From [Clostridium] symbiosum (GTDB lineage: Bacteria; Bacillota; Clostridia; Lachnospirales; Lachnospiraceae), in the NCBI GenBank assembly GCA_036419695.1, contig CP143946.1, positions 4,148,001 through 4,212,000 on the forward strand: a DNA stretch of 64,000 nucleotides, in the 5' to 3' direction. Numbering within the stretch: position 1 is the stretch's first letter; every line of letters begins with the position of its first letter. The notes beneath the pieces are model-generated. The model saw only the letters and a list, made by a program, of their open reading frames with translations, did not search any database and was not told the origin of the DNA. The position numbers were made by a program, and so were the translations under genes. Shown in pieces: positions 26,862 to 35,569 of this stretch.

Positions 26862-28076
26862 TTATTCTGCTTTATTCATTGATTCAATAATACCGTCTGC
26901 CAGCGCATCCAGCTCCGTCGCCTTATCGGCATGAAGAGCGGAGGCCAGAGAAAGTCTTTCGTTTAAAACCGTCATGTTTTTAAGTTCTTCATCTACAAAC
27001 TTCTGCATCAAATCACCGGATTTGCAGGCCCATGAGCCGTTCTCAATGATGGCAATCGTTCTGTTCTGGAGGTTCAGCGCCTTCATATCCATCAGGAAAT
27101 TGTGCATAACCGGATAGATTCCCAGATTGTAGGTAACGGATGCCAATACCACATGGCTCAGGCGGAATGTTTCCGAGATGAGCTGTGAAACGTGTGTGTT
27201 GGATACGTCGTACACATGTACATTGGTCATTCCTTTTTCACAGAGTTTTGTAGCCAGCGCCTGTGCCGCCGCTTCCGTATTGCCGTACATGGAGGCATAG
27301 GCAATCAGAACGCCTTTTTCTTCCGGTTCATAGCGGCTCCAGTGATCGTATTTGTCGATAAAGTATCCTAAATCAGAACGCCATACCGGGCCGTGAAGCG
27401 GACAAATCATCTTAATGTCGATGGTTCCGGCTTTCTTTAAAAGCGCCTGCACGTGAGGGCCGTATTTTCCAACAATATTGGTGAAATAGCGGCGTGCGTC
27501 GTCAATCCAGTCTCTGTCGAAATTCACTTCGTCGTTGAAAAGCTTTCCATCCAGGGCGCCGAAGGAACCGAATGCGTCGGCTGCAAACAGGACGCCGTTG
27601 GTAATATCAAAGGTTACCATAGCCTCAGGCCAGTGTACCATCGGGGCAAAGACAAAGGTTACCGTGTGCTTACCAAAGGTCATTGTATCACCTTCATGGA
27701 CTTCAATCAGCTCATGGCTGTCAACATCAAAGCCGAACTGACGCATCAGCATGAACGCCTTCTCCGTGCTGACAATCTTTACGTCCGGATTGCGCAACAG
27801 AATCTCTTCGATGGATGCGCCGTGGTCGGGCTCCATATGGTTGATTACAAGGTAATCAAGAGGTTTTCCACCCAGCAGGTGATCCATATTTTCCAGAAGC
27901 TGGCGGCATGCCGACCAGTCAACCGTATCAAATAAAACGCTCTTCTCATCGAGCAGCAGGTACGCATTATAGGAAACTCCCCTTGGGATGGGATGTATAT
28001 TTTCAAACAGGGCCAGACGGTGGTCATTGGCTCCAACCCAATATAAATCTTCCGTTACATTTCTTACACAATACAT
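26862..28076 (-). CDS. fprA: A-type flavodiiron protein (FprA family)
   Basis: A 404-aa cytoplasmic flavodiiron protein that reduces O2 (or NO) to water with electrons from rubredoxin. The metallo-beta-lactamase-like diiron domain shows H80, E82, D84 (NHMEPDHG), H148 (PMVHWPE), D167 (AADAFG) and H228 (CPLHGP). The C-terminal flavodoxin domain starts near residue 255 (IAYASMYGNTEAAAQALA). It lies 104 bp downstream of an acyl-CoA dehydrogenase/ETF/rubredoxin fusion. The fusion's rubredoxin domain could be its direct electron donor. Confidence 0.96.
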   Translation of the reverse strand: MYCVRNVTEDLYWVGANDHRLALFENIHPIPRGVSYNAYLLLDEKSVLFDTVDWSACRQLLENMDHLLGGKPLDYLVINHMEPDHGASIEEILLRNPDVKIVSTEKAFMLMRQFGFDVDSHELIEVHEGDTMTFGKHTVTFVFAPMVHWPEAMVTFDITNGVLFAADAFGSFGALDGKLFNDEVNFDRDWIDDARRYFTNIVGKYGPHVQALLKKAGTIDIKMICPLHGPVWRSDLGYFIDKYDHWSRYEPEEKGVLIAYASMYGNTEAAAQALATKLCEKGMTNVHVYDVSNTHVSQLISETFRLSHVVLASVTYNLGIYPVMHNFLMDMKALNLQNRTIAIIENGSWACKSGDLMQKFVDEELKNMTVLNERLSLASALHADKATELDALADGIIESMNKAE

Positions 28077-28093
28077 AAAGTGACTCTCCTTTC

Positions 28094-28164
28094 GTTACTG
28101 TTCACAGGTGATGTGCCCGGTAAGACGGGGCACTGCTTTGCGAGGTGTTTTCGTGCATCTCTTA
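28094..28164. repeat. Dispersed intergenic repeat in the fprA leader
   Basis: Begins GTTACTGTTCACAGG and continues to GCGAGGTGTTTTCGTG. The same two words occur together in the 20917-21043 gap on the other strand, with relatives at 5293, 30230 and 37005. Confidence 0.55.
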
Positions 28165-28180
28165 CCAAAATTCCCGAGTT

Positions 28181-30097
28181 TTACGCCTCGATAAACATAT
28201 CTTTTCCTTCTGCACATTCCGGGCAGACCCAGTCTTCCGGAAGTTTCTCAAACAGTGTTCCCGGAGCAATATCATTGTCAGGATCGCCTTCCGATGGATT
28301 ATATTCATAACCGCAGCCTCCGCAGACATATGTCTTGCCGATCGGTTTTTCTTTCGGCATCTGAGGACGTTTCATCTTGATCATTGGCGGAGCCGGTTCT
28401 TTAGCCTTTCCGTTGTCAAGCGCCGCCGTCAGAAGCGGAAGAATTTCCATCACATCCCCGACAATTCCATAGTCGCAGTTTTTAAAGATTGGCGCGTTTG
28501 CATTCTTATTGATTGCCACAATAATGGATGCATCCTTAATTCCCTTTAAGTGCTGTGTTGCACCCGAGATACCGCAGGCAATGTAAAGATTTCCTGTGAA
28601 TTTCTGGCCCGACATTCCAACATACCGGTTGAGCGGCACATATTTAAGCGTCTCCGCCACCGGACGTGAGGAACCAATTGCGGCTCCTGCCTGGACAGCC
28701 AGCGCTTCAATCAGCTTCATGTTCTTCTTGTCGCCGATTCCCTTTCCTGCGGATACAACTCTCTCTGCCAGAGGAATCGGTGTGTCTAACGGGATTCCTA
28801 CTGTAAAATCAAAGCCGTCTTTTTTCAGGGCTGCCACAAGGGTGTCTACCTTCTCCTGCGCCTTTCCCTCTTTCAGGATCTGTTTCTTTCTGAGTCCGGT
28901 AATCGGAGCTGCCTTTTTTACCAGCTTGGCCCCTCCGCCGCCGGATTCCTTCGGCATCTTGCCGATGATATGGGAGGCGATAACCACTCTCTGAATTTCG
29001 TTGGTTCCCTCATAAATTGTAGTGATTTTCGCATCGCGGTAAGCGCGTTCCACTTCCATTCCCTTCAGATAACCGCTGCCGCCGAAGATCTGGAGTGCGT
29101 CGTTTGTAACCTCAAGGGCGATATCGGAGGCATACTGTTTTGCCATTGCCGATTCCATACCGTATGGCGCATGCTGTTCTTTCAGTTCCGCAGCGCTGTA
29201 AATCAAAAATCTTGCGCAGCGCAGCTTTGTAGCCATATCGGCCAGTTTAAAGGATACGATCTGCTGCTGGCAGATAGGTTTGCCGAACTGGATTCTCTCT
29301 TTTGAGTATTCCAGTGCATTCTCATAAGCTCCCTGGGCAATGCCGAGCGCCTGGGCTGCAATTCCGATACGTCCGCCGTCCAGTGTCGCCATCGCGATCT
29401 TGAATCCCTCTCCCTCTTTGCCGAGAAGATTTTCCTTCGGAACTTTTACATCGTTAAAAATCAGTTCTGCCGTTGAGGAGGAACGGATACCCATCTTGTC
29501 ATAATGATCTCCAAACTCAAACCCTTCCCAGCCCTTTTCTACGATAAAAGCGGAAATGCCTCTTGTTCCGATATCGGGTGTCGTCACTGCAAACACCACA
29601 TATGTATCTGCCTTCGGCGCATTCGTGATAAAGATCTTGCCGCCGTTTAACAGGTAATAGTCACCTTTTAAAACTGCCGTCGTCTCTGTTCCGCCCGCAT
29701 CTGAACCGGCGTTCGGCTCCGTCAGGCCAAAAGCTCCAATCTTCTCTCCCTTAGCCAGGGGAACCAGATATTTTTGTTTCTGCTCTTCCGTACCGAATGC
29801 AAAAATCGGCCAGGATCCCAATGATACGTGTGCGGAAAGTATAACGCCTGCACCGCCGTCCACTCTTGCGAGCTCCTCTACTGCAATCGCATAGCTTAAG
29901 ACATCTTTACCGGCTCCGCCGTACTCTTTTGGATATGGAATACCCATCAGGCCCATCTTCCCAAGTTTCTCTACGGCTTCCGCCGGAAATTCATTGTTCT
30001 GATCGAGAAGAAACGCCTGCGGCTTAATCTCAGCCTCCGCGAATTCCCGGATTTTCCTGCGAATCTCCTCATGTTCCTGTGTCGTTGTAAACAGCAT
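28181..30097 (-). CDS. Acyl-CoA dehydrogenase / ETF-alpha C-domain / rubredoxin fusion
   Basis: A 638-aa three-part protein. Residues 1 to about 385 are an acyl-CoA dehydrogenase with [14 protein letters not shown] and the catalytic Glu in [10 protein letters not shown] (about 362). Residues about 440-565 match the FAD-binding C-terminal domain of electron-transfer flavoprotein alpha ([32 protein letters not shown]). Residues about 588-632 are a rubredoxin with CGGCGY and CPEC. No ETF-beta domain is present or encoded nearby. Electrons from acyl-CoA oxidation could pass flavin to flavin to rubredoxin within one chain and then to FprA. Strong AAGGAGGAAATC before the start. Confidence 0.93.
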   Translation of the reverse strand: MLFTTTQEHEEIRRKIREFAEAEIKPQAFLLDQNNEFPAEAVEKLGKMGLMGIPYPKEYGGAGKDVLSYAIAVEELARVDGGAGVILSAHVSLGSWPIFAFGTEEQKQKYLVPLAKGEKIGAFGLTEPNAGSDAGGTETTAVLKGDYYLLNGGKIFITNAPKADTYVVFAVTTPDIGTRGISAFIVEKGWEGFEFGDHYDKMGIRSSSTAELIFNDVKVPKENLLGKEGEGFKIAMATLDGGRIGIAAQALGIAQGAYENALEYSKERIQFGKPICQQQIVSFKLADMATKLRCARFLIYSAAELKEQHAPYGMESAMAKQYASDIALEVTNDALQIFGGSGYLKGMEVERAYRDAKITTIYEGTNEIQRVVIASHIIGKMPKESGGGGAKLVKKAAPITGLRKKQILKEGKAQEKVDTLVAALKKDGFDFTVGIPLDTPIPLAERVVSAGKGIGDKKNMKLIEALAVQAGAAIGSSRPVAETLKYVPLNRYVGMSGQKFTGNLYIACGISGATQHLKGIKDASIIVAINKNANAPIFKNCDYGIVGDVMEILPLLTAALDNGKAKEPAPPMIKMKRPQMPKEKPIGKTYVCGGCGYEYNPSEGDPDNDIAPGTLFEKLPEDWVCPECAEGKDMFIEA

Positions 30098-30411
30098 ATG
30101 ATTTCCTCCTTCTCCTTTTTGGTTTTAATCATGCATCATCTATCTGTTACCGCCTTATCTTGGGCAGGTAATATCTGGTTCAAAGTTACGGTTCAATCCG
30201 TGTACAGTAACACGCCTTGCAGGATGTTACCTGTGAACAGTAACATTTCAGGCAACTCTGCGCCGCTTTTTCAAACAACGAAAAGCACGCTTCGCGAACC
30301 TTTCATTGGCACTCAACGGGACCGCCTGTTGAAAATCCCGCAGCAGCCCGGCCTCAGGGCCAAACTGTATCAAGATCTCTAATATTGTATGATGGAAACT
30401 TGTTTTTATAC
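30098..30411. other. Long leader of the acyl-CoA dehydrogenase fusion gene
   Basis: No gene seen. Holds repeated words of the intergenic family: GTTACGG...CAGTAAC (30185-30211) and GTTAC-CTGTGAACA-GTAAC (30226-30244). A CGCTTCGCGAAC word is near 30288, and a TACAAT minus-strand hexamer near 30381-30386 is a weak -10 candidate. Confidence 0.4.
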
Positions 30412-30428
30412 TTGACAATTTTTATCCA
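30412..30428. promoter_or_regulatory. Candidate Rrf2 operator upstream of the acyl-CoA dehydrogenase fusion
   Basis: TTGACAATTTTTATCCA is identical at 15 of 17 positions to the perfect palindrome TTGACAATTTTTGTCAA at 30984-31000 in the Rrf2 gene promoter. This suggests one regulator controls both units. The location is about 315 bp before the fusion gene start, so the transcription start would also be far upstream. Confidence 0.55.
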
Positions 30429-30515
30429 CTTTTCTCTTTAAAGAATTCCGCCTTCTGATTTTCCGTCAGCGGCGGTACTGTTTTGTCATGTATGAATCTT
30501 TCAATTGTGCTTTTA

Positions 30516-30941
30516 TTACACTTCTCCGCTTTCCTCATCCCCCTGTAAAATCCAGTAAAGACTTCTCGAACGGAATTCCTGGTCTATGGCATGCTGTACC
30601 TTGGCAAGCTGCATATGAATCCTGCACGGCGCCCCATACTTATCGCGCCACTCACACTCATATCCCGGTTCCATACAGGAAGTCAGACGGGCATTCGTCT
30701 CCACCGCGTCAATCAGGTCATAGAGTGTCATCGTATTAAGGTCACAATCCAGCCGGCAGCCTCCGCTCGCTCCCCTCGTAATCTGCACAAATCCCGCTTT
30801 CTCGAGTTTCTTGAGAATCTTGTATGCAAACTTCTGAGGCAGGCTCTCTCTCTCGGCAAGTTCTCCCACGGTATGGCTTTCACCGCTTAAAAGGGCGCGG
30901 AGTATACGCAGTGCATAGTCGGTCTCTCTCGTTATCAGCAA
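30516..30941 (-). CDS. Rrf2 family transcriptional regulator (probable Fe-S sensor)
   Basis: A 141-aa winged-helix regulator with the Rrf2 N-terminus (TRETDYALRILRAL), the HTH ELAERESLPQKFAYKILKKLEKAGFV and the wing GASGGCRL. Three cysteines, C89, C96 and C106, are spaced as in cluster-binding IscR/NsrR proteins, so it may hold an iron-sulfur cluster and sense oxygen, NO or iron status. The start is TTG at 30941 with GGGAGG eight bases upstream. It lies upstream of the acyl-CoA dehydrogenase-rubredoxin and fprA genes on the same strand, and a shared operator links them. Confidence 0.92.
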   Translation of the reverse strand: MLITRETDYALRILRALLSGESHTVGELAERESLPQKFAYKILKKLEKAGFVQITRGASGGCRLDCDLNTMTLYDLIDAVETNARLTSCMEPGYECEWRDKYGAPCRIHMQLAKVQHAIDQEFRSRSLYWILQGDEESGEV

Positions 30942-30971
30942 GTTCTGCGCCTCCCTTTCTTATCTGTCTCT

Positions 30972-31000
30972 ACTATACCAATGTTGACAATTTTTGTCAA
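30972..31000 (-). promoter_or_regulatory. Promoter and palindromic operator of the Rrf2 gene
   Basis: Minus-strand TTGACA (30995-31000), a 17-bp spacer and TATAGT (30972-30977). The perfect palindrome TTGACAA-TTT-TTGTCAA (30984-31000) covers the -35 box and part of the spacer, an arrangement expected for autorepression. The repeat element copy 2 starts only 12 bp beyond. Confidence 0.8.
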
Positions 31001-31011
31001 GTAATATTTAA

Positions 31012-31738
31012 GGATTTGTATTGAGAAATGAGAACGCCGCTGGGACGGCTGGGGGGCGGGATGGTGAGAGGGAGGGGATGAGTCTCCAGTCCCGGGATGA
31101 AGGTTGTCGCGGGTGGGGAATCCGGGCAGATAAAGTTCCTGCGGGAAACGCTCGCGCTCTTTGGAGTACATAACGGTACTAACCTCGTGAAAGACCTCGG
31201 TAAGTGCCGATGAACTCCCAGGTTCCCTGCGGAATCTTTTTCTCCCGGATTCCCCACGGGAAGGTTATGGCCCGGGACTGAAGACGCGAAGGTTTTCGCC
31301 ATCCCGTACCCCGGCCTGCGGCCGCTGAATTGTTCTTATTCCTTCAAAGGGGGAAGGTATTGTCGCTGCCACTACACGACTACATAGTGGACGCGACAAT
31401 ACCTCCTCCCGCACTTGACGAAAGAGACAATCAGCCCCTGAAGCCGGCGGACGGGTCAATACACTTCGCTGAGCCTTCAGTCCCGTCGACAACCTGCCCG
31501 GGGAAGGAAGGAGAAAAAATTCCGAAGGGGACATTGGAGCCCGCCGATGCTTAGCGAGGTCCCTCACGAGCTTAGCATCCACTGTGCGCTCCACAAGCGG
31601 GAGCGGGTCCCCGTAGGAATCTTTTCTCCTGGATTCCCCCTCACCACAACCTACCAACCGGGACTGAAGACTCATAAACCCCCTCCCACTCCCCCGTCCG
31701 CCGCCTTACAGAGGCGTCCTCACCTCTCAATTAAACCC
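31012..31738 (+). mobile_element. Large TIR-bounded hairpin repeat, copy 2 (compact form)
   Basis: A 727-bp copy bounded by GGATTTGTATTGAG (left) and CTCAATTAAACCC (right). Hairpin A closes with CCGGGACTGAAGAC near 31273, and hairpin B opens with CTTCAGTCCCG near 31476. Between them is the uninterrupted central stem AGGTATTGTCG...CGACAATACCT (about 31356-31407) with a short loop. This copy lacks the 170-210 bp insert of copies 1 and 3. The TAA stop of the LarA-family gene (31731-31733) is within its right TIR, and its left end abuts the Rrf2 promoter. Confidence 0.87.
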
Positions 31739-33008
31739 GAGGAATCACTGCCACCCCATCCGGCATCACCGTCACAGAAGGATGTTCCACACCCAAAATC
31801 CCCTTTGCCGTCCGCAGGGCCTCCTCCATGGACGGAGCGTATATCAGATGCAGGGCCTCCACCATTTCCCTGGGGGCGTCACTTACCAGAATCACCCTGT
31901 TTTTAAGTAAGATCCGGCAGAAAATCTGGGACTGCCACTGGTCCGGGATGGTCTCGTCCGCTCTTCTCGCAAGAATTTCCTTCAGTATTTTTCCTGTATC
32001 CGGCTCTTCTGCGAAGGTGTTGAAAAAGGCGCTGCCGCCATGGCCATCGTTACAGCGGGCCGCTATGATGATCACGCCTCCCTCCCTGCAGACGGAGGAG
32101 GCGGCCGTCATTCCTTTTACGCACTGGTAAATATTCTGGTCGAGCGGGAAACCTCCATTGGTTGTTATGACGATATCGGATGGTTCCGCCCGGCTGCAGC
32201 ACAGATTTGACAATATCTCTACGCCCGCCCCGTGTGCCGATGTGACGTCACCGGCCACGGCGCCTATCACCTCTTTTTTAGAATTAATTACTACATTCAG
32301 GATAAAGCGGAGGTTGGACGCCCCTGCCGCAAACATCATGTCCTGATGAATGGGATTACAGTCAAGACTTCCCATAACGGAATGAGGATTTTCAATATTG
32401 GACGCGCAGTGGTTGTACATGATGGAGCTGCGCGATGCGATTCCCGGCAGAATGCTCTTACGGCCGCCGGAAAAACCGGCGAAGAAGTGAGGTTCGATAA
32501 ATCCCTCCGCAATCAGCAGATCGGCGTCACAGGCAAGACGGTTCAGTTCAATCCGGTTTCCGCCAGGACTGGTGCCCACATAGGTGAACGGACCCTTGTC
32601 ACAGTCATGTACCAGGATGGTTTCCCTCTCTGCGATTTTCTCTCCAAAACGCTCCTTTATCTCCCCTCGGGTCATAGCCCTGTGGCACCCGGTCGCGATG
32701 AGGATTGTAATCCGGGCGTCCGGGCTGCCGCGGCGGACTGCCTGAAGCAGAAGCGGCATTGTAATTCTGCTGGGCATCGGGCGTGTGTGATCCGATGTAA
32801 TGATTACCACCGTTTCGGCTCCCCGTGCCAAGTCCTCCAGTTCCGGGGAATCATGGGGGTGGCGCAGGGCAGACCTTACAATCTCCGCCTCCGGTTTCTC
32901 CGGCGGAAAATCGGACAGGCCCGATTCTATCACGGACCTCAGTTCCCCTGCCGGGATTTTTACCGTGATCTGTCCATTTCCATAGGGCAGCGATATCTGT
33001 TTGTCCAT
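31731..33008 (-). CDS. LarA-type nickel-dependent racemase/epimerase
   Basis: A 425-aa LarA superfamily enzyme. The nickel-pincer (NPN) cofactor residues occur at the same positions as in lactate racemase: DHTRP (73-77), H109 (TGCHR), H174 (EPHFFAGFSGG), K184 (GGRKSILPG) and H200 (YNH). The family racemises or epimerises 2-hydroxyacids, from lactate and malate to sugar acids. Next to a glycerate kinase and under a CdaR, a glycerate or aldonate substrate is more likely than lactate. No larB/C/E maturation genes are in the window. The stop codon comes from the repeat copy 2 end. Confidence 0.9.
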   Translation of the reverse strand: MDKQISLPYGNGQITVKIPAGELRSVIESGLSDFPPEKPEAEIVRSALRHPHDSPELEDLARGAETVVIITSDHTRPMPSRITMPLLLQAVRRGSPDARITILIATGCHRAMTRGEIKERFGEKIAERETILVHDCDKGPFTYVGTSPGGNRIELNRLACDADLLIAEGFIEPHFFAGFSGGRKSILPGIASRSSIMYNHCASNIENPHSVMGSLDCNPIHQDMMFAAGASNLRFILNVVINSKKEVIGAVAGDVTSAHGAGVEILSNLCCSRAEPSDIVITTNGGFPLDQNIYQCVKGMTAASSVCREGGVIIIAARCNDGHGGSAFFNTFAEEPDTGKILKEILARRADETIPDQWQSQIFCRILLKNRVILVSDAPREMVEALHLIYAPSMEEALRTAKGILGVEHPSVTVMPDGVAVIPRV

Positions 33009-33021
33009 ATTTACTCCCTTC

Positions 33022-34164
33022 TCAGCCGTTCAGTCCCATGCCTACCTTTAAAATCCGAAACATTCTGACCGCGCCTGAATAATACAGCTCTTCCGCCCTC
33101 CTTAAGGCCTCCTCCAGTTCCATTACAGCGTTCACGGTCGTCATCATTGAGGATATCCCACAGCCATAGATCTGCTCTGCCCCGTCGCCCATGCCGCCCA
33201 CCAGGGCAACCGCCGGTATGCCGTGTCTGCGGCATCTGCCTCCTATCCCCTGCATCACTTTTCCAAAACAGGACTGCCAGTCCGCCCTGCCCTCCCCTGT
33301 TACCACCAGCGATACTCCGGACAGCCGGTCGTCAAACTTTATCAGATCCAGCACGGTCTCAATTCCCGATTTCAAGGTACCCCCGAGAAATACCATGAGC
33401 GCTGTTCCCAGTCCTCCCGCGGCCCCGGCTCCCGGAATCTCATCCGGGTTGACATGGAATTCCCGGATAATCACGTCGCGGTAATTTATCATTCCACGTT
33501 CCAGTTCATCCAGCATGCCGGGCGTTCCCCCCTTCTGTTTTCCAAACGTATAGGTGGCTCCGTCTTTTCCGCAGAGAAGGTTATTTACATCGCACATGAC
33601 CGTAAACTTTGTATCGCGTATTCCCGGAGACATTCCGGAGCAGTCGATATGGGCGACCCGGATTAAATCGGATCCCCGTCCTTCCAGCTCCTTCCCGTCC
33701 CGATCCAGAAAACGTGCGCCGAGAGCCCGCATACAGCCCATCCCGCCGTCATTGGTAGCAGAACCCCCTATGGCGATGGATATATCCGTAAATCCGCGCT
33801 CTATCGCATCCTTCAGGAGTTCCCCCGTTCCGTAAGTCGTCGTATTTCTCGGATCCCTCAGCGCCTCCGGCACCATGGGCAGGCCGGACGCGGCAGCCAT
33901 CTCAATGACTGCCCTTTTTTCATCCAGCCTGCCGTAGCAGGCCCGTACCGGCTCCATCAGAGGGCCGTGCACCGTAAGATGTATCTTTTCCCCCTTCATG
34001 ACATGGATCAGGGCATCCGTTGTCCCTTCGCCTCCGTCTGCGACGGGAAGTCCCATGCATTCACATTCTCCAAACACTTCTTTCGCCGCTTCCGTCAGCA
34101 GGCAGATCGTCTTTTCACTGGAAAGTGTTCCCTTAAAAGAGTCGGATGCAAATAACAGTTTCAC
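33022..34164 (-). CDS. glxK: Glycerate kinase (GlxK/GarK type)
   Basis: Phosphorylates glycerate, feeding it into glycolysis. 380 aa of the bacterial glycerate kinase family I: N-terminal LFASDSFKGTLSS, PVADGGEGTTDAL (about 40-52), then IAIGGSATNDGGMGCMRALG and the C-terminal VTGEGRADWQS stretch. The start is GTG at 34164 with AAAGGAG. In Escherichia coli the sugar-diacid regulator CdaR controls garK; here a CdaR-type gene likewise heads the cluster. It lies 13 bp upstream of the LarA-family gene, which may convert the non-preferred glycerate enantiomer or a related hydroxyacid. Confidence 0.95.
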   Translation of the reverse strand: MKLLFASDSFKGTLSSEKTICLLTEAAKEVFGECECMGLPVADGGEGTTDALIHVMKGEKIHLTVHGPLMEPVRACYGRLDEKRAVIEMAAASGLPMVPEALRDPRNTTTYGTGELLKDAIERGFTDISIAIGGSATNDGGMGCMRALGARFLDRDGKELEGRGSDLIRVAHIDCSGMSPGIRDTKFTVMCDVNNLLCGKDGATYTFGKQKGGTPGMLDELERGMINYRDVIIREFHVNPDEIPGAGAAGGLGTALMVFLGGTLKSGIETVLDLIKFDDRLSGVSLVVTGEGRADWQSCFGKVMQGIGGRCRRHGIPAVALVGGMGDGAEQIYGCGISSMMTTVNAVMELEEALRRAEELYYSGAVRMFRILKVGMGLNG

Positions 34165-34184
34165 GTCTGGATTTCTCCTTTTCT

Positions 34185-35543
34185 TTACTCTACCGGCCAG
34201 ATAATCGGGTTATTCTTAAGCATTTCATTCGGCCATACCATCCGCCATGTGCCGTCTATTAACTGGGAAACCGTAGACAGGCCATAGATATTATGTCCGT
34301 AGTTTCCGTTGTTGTCCGGATATCCGAATTTCATTCCATCAAACTGTGTCATAATCATATAAGGAGAATCCGGTTTCAAATCCATCTCCTTAAGCGCTTT
34401 CTGAATCTCAGAACCATCGGTGCTTCCGGCCGCTTCCAGGGCTGCCATCATGACTGCTACGGAGTTCCAGGCACAACCGGCATTCTCGTTCATGTTGTAG
34501 CCGTGTTCATCCACGTATAACTGATGGACCGCCAGGGATTTTTCTCCCTTTTTCTCCAGGAATCCCGGATTCCACGTATCGGTGGAGAAAATGCCGTTTG
34601 CACTCTCCCCCACGGCCTCCTTGAATTCATCGGTTACGATGACGCCGCCACAGCAGAAGAAGCCTGCATCCAGCTCATATTCTTTTACGGTGCGGTACAG
34701 TGACACGCCCTCTTCCAGTCCTGAAACAACCGGAATCAGGTACTGTACGTCGGCCGCCTTCATTTTTGTTACCTGTGTCGTGAAATCCGTTGTACCCAGC
34801 TCATAGAATTCCTTGTAGGCAATCTGGATTCCGGCTTCCTCAAAGTATTTGACAAAACTTGCCATCTGAGACTGTCCCCACTCGGAATTCTCTGCGATAA
34901 ATCCCACGCCGTGGACTTCATCCCCGTACATCTCGGCAATCATTTTGATAACGCCGACCAGCCCCTGTGCATTGGTCGATGCGTCGTTCGTCGGATTGAA
35001 CACCCACTCGTTTCCCTCCGTATAAACTTCCAGCGCCGACTGCTGGCTCACTACGAACGGTACTTTCCTGCGCTCGCAGATTGGCTGCATGGCCAGGGTA
35101 ACAGAGCCGCTGGAATAGTCGCCGGAGATGATGGAGCAGCCCTCGTCCAGAAGGCGTTCCAACTCCGTCACGCCGGTCTCCACATCATCGGCATGGTCAG
35201 CATAAATCATTTCCAGTTTTTTACCGCCCAGAGCTTTCACTCCGCCGTTGCTGTTCCAGTATTCTGCCGCAAAATCGTAGCCCTGTTTCAGCATTTCACT
35301 CTCATAGGCCGCGGAACCGGTAAATGACAGGATGACGCCAATCTTTATCGTATCCTGAGAATCCGCTTCCGTTTCGCCGGCTGCTTTTTCCGCTTCCGTT
35401 TCCTTCTCCGCTTCCGTCACGGCGCCGCCCTTCTCCTCCGCAGCGCTCCCCGTGCCGCTTCCGCCGGATTTGCCGCAGGCGGCAAGTCCCAATACCATTG
35501 CTGCGGTCAATACAACCGCCAATACTTTTTTCATTTTTTTCAT
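34185..35543 (-). CDS. livK: Liv-type ABC transporter substrate-binding lipoprotein
   Basis: A 452-aa lipoprotein with lipobox LAAC (Cys23) and the type-I periplasmic binding fold of the Leu/Ile/Val and amide-binding family (TIKIGVILSFTGSAAYES at the mature N-terminus, a VQYLIPVVSG region and FSTDTWNPGF). The linker after Cys23 is Gly/Ser then Glu/Ala-rich. The ligand may not be an amino acid: many homologues bind urea, amides or aromatic and hydroxy acids. It lies 26 bp after the C69 peptidase gene within the liv cluster. Confidence 0.92.
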   Translation of the reverse strand: MKKMKKVLAVVLTAAMVLGLAACGKSGGSGTGSAAEEKGGAVTEAEKETEAEKAAGETEADSQDTIKIGVILSFTGSAAYESEMLKQGYDFAAEYWNSNGGVKALGGKKLEMIYADHADDVETGVTELERLLDEGCSIISGDYSSGSVTLAMQPICERRKVPFVVSQQSALEVYTEGNEWVFNPTNDASTNAQGLVGVIKMIAEMYGDEVHGVGFIAENSEWGQSQMASFVKYFEEAGIQIAYKEFYELGTTDFTTQVTKMKAADVQYLIPVVSGLEEGVSLYRTVKEYELDAGFFCCGGVIVTDEFKEAVGESANGIFSTDTWNPGFLEKKGEKSLAVHQLYVDEHGYNMNENAGCAWNSVAVMMAALEAAGSTDGSEIQKALKEMDLKPDSPYMIMTQFDGMKFGYPDNNGNYGHNIYGLSTVSQLIDGTWRMVWPNEMLKNNPIIWPVE

Positions 35544-35569
35544 CTGTCTTCCTCCTTATATTTTCATTT

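Noticed and set aside
28181..30097. Sequencing error joining three separate genes
   Set aside because: The frame is continuous over 638 codons with plausible linkers between domains, and only one ribosome site is seen, so a real fusion is the simpler reading.
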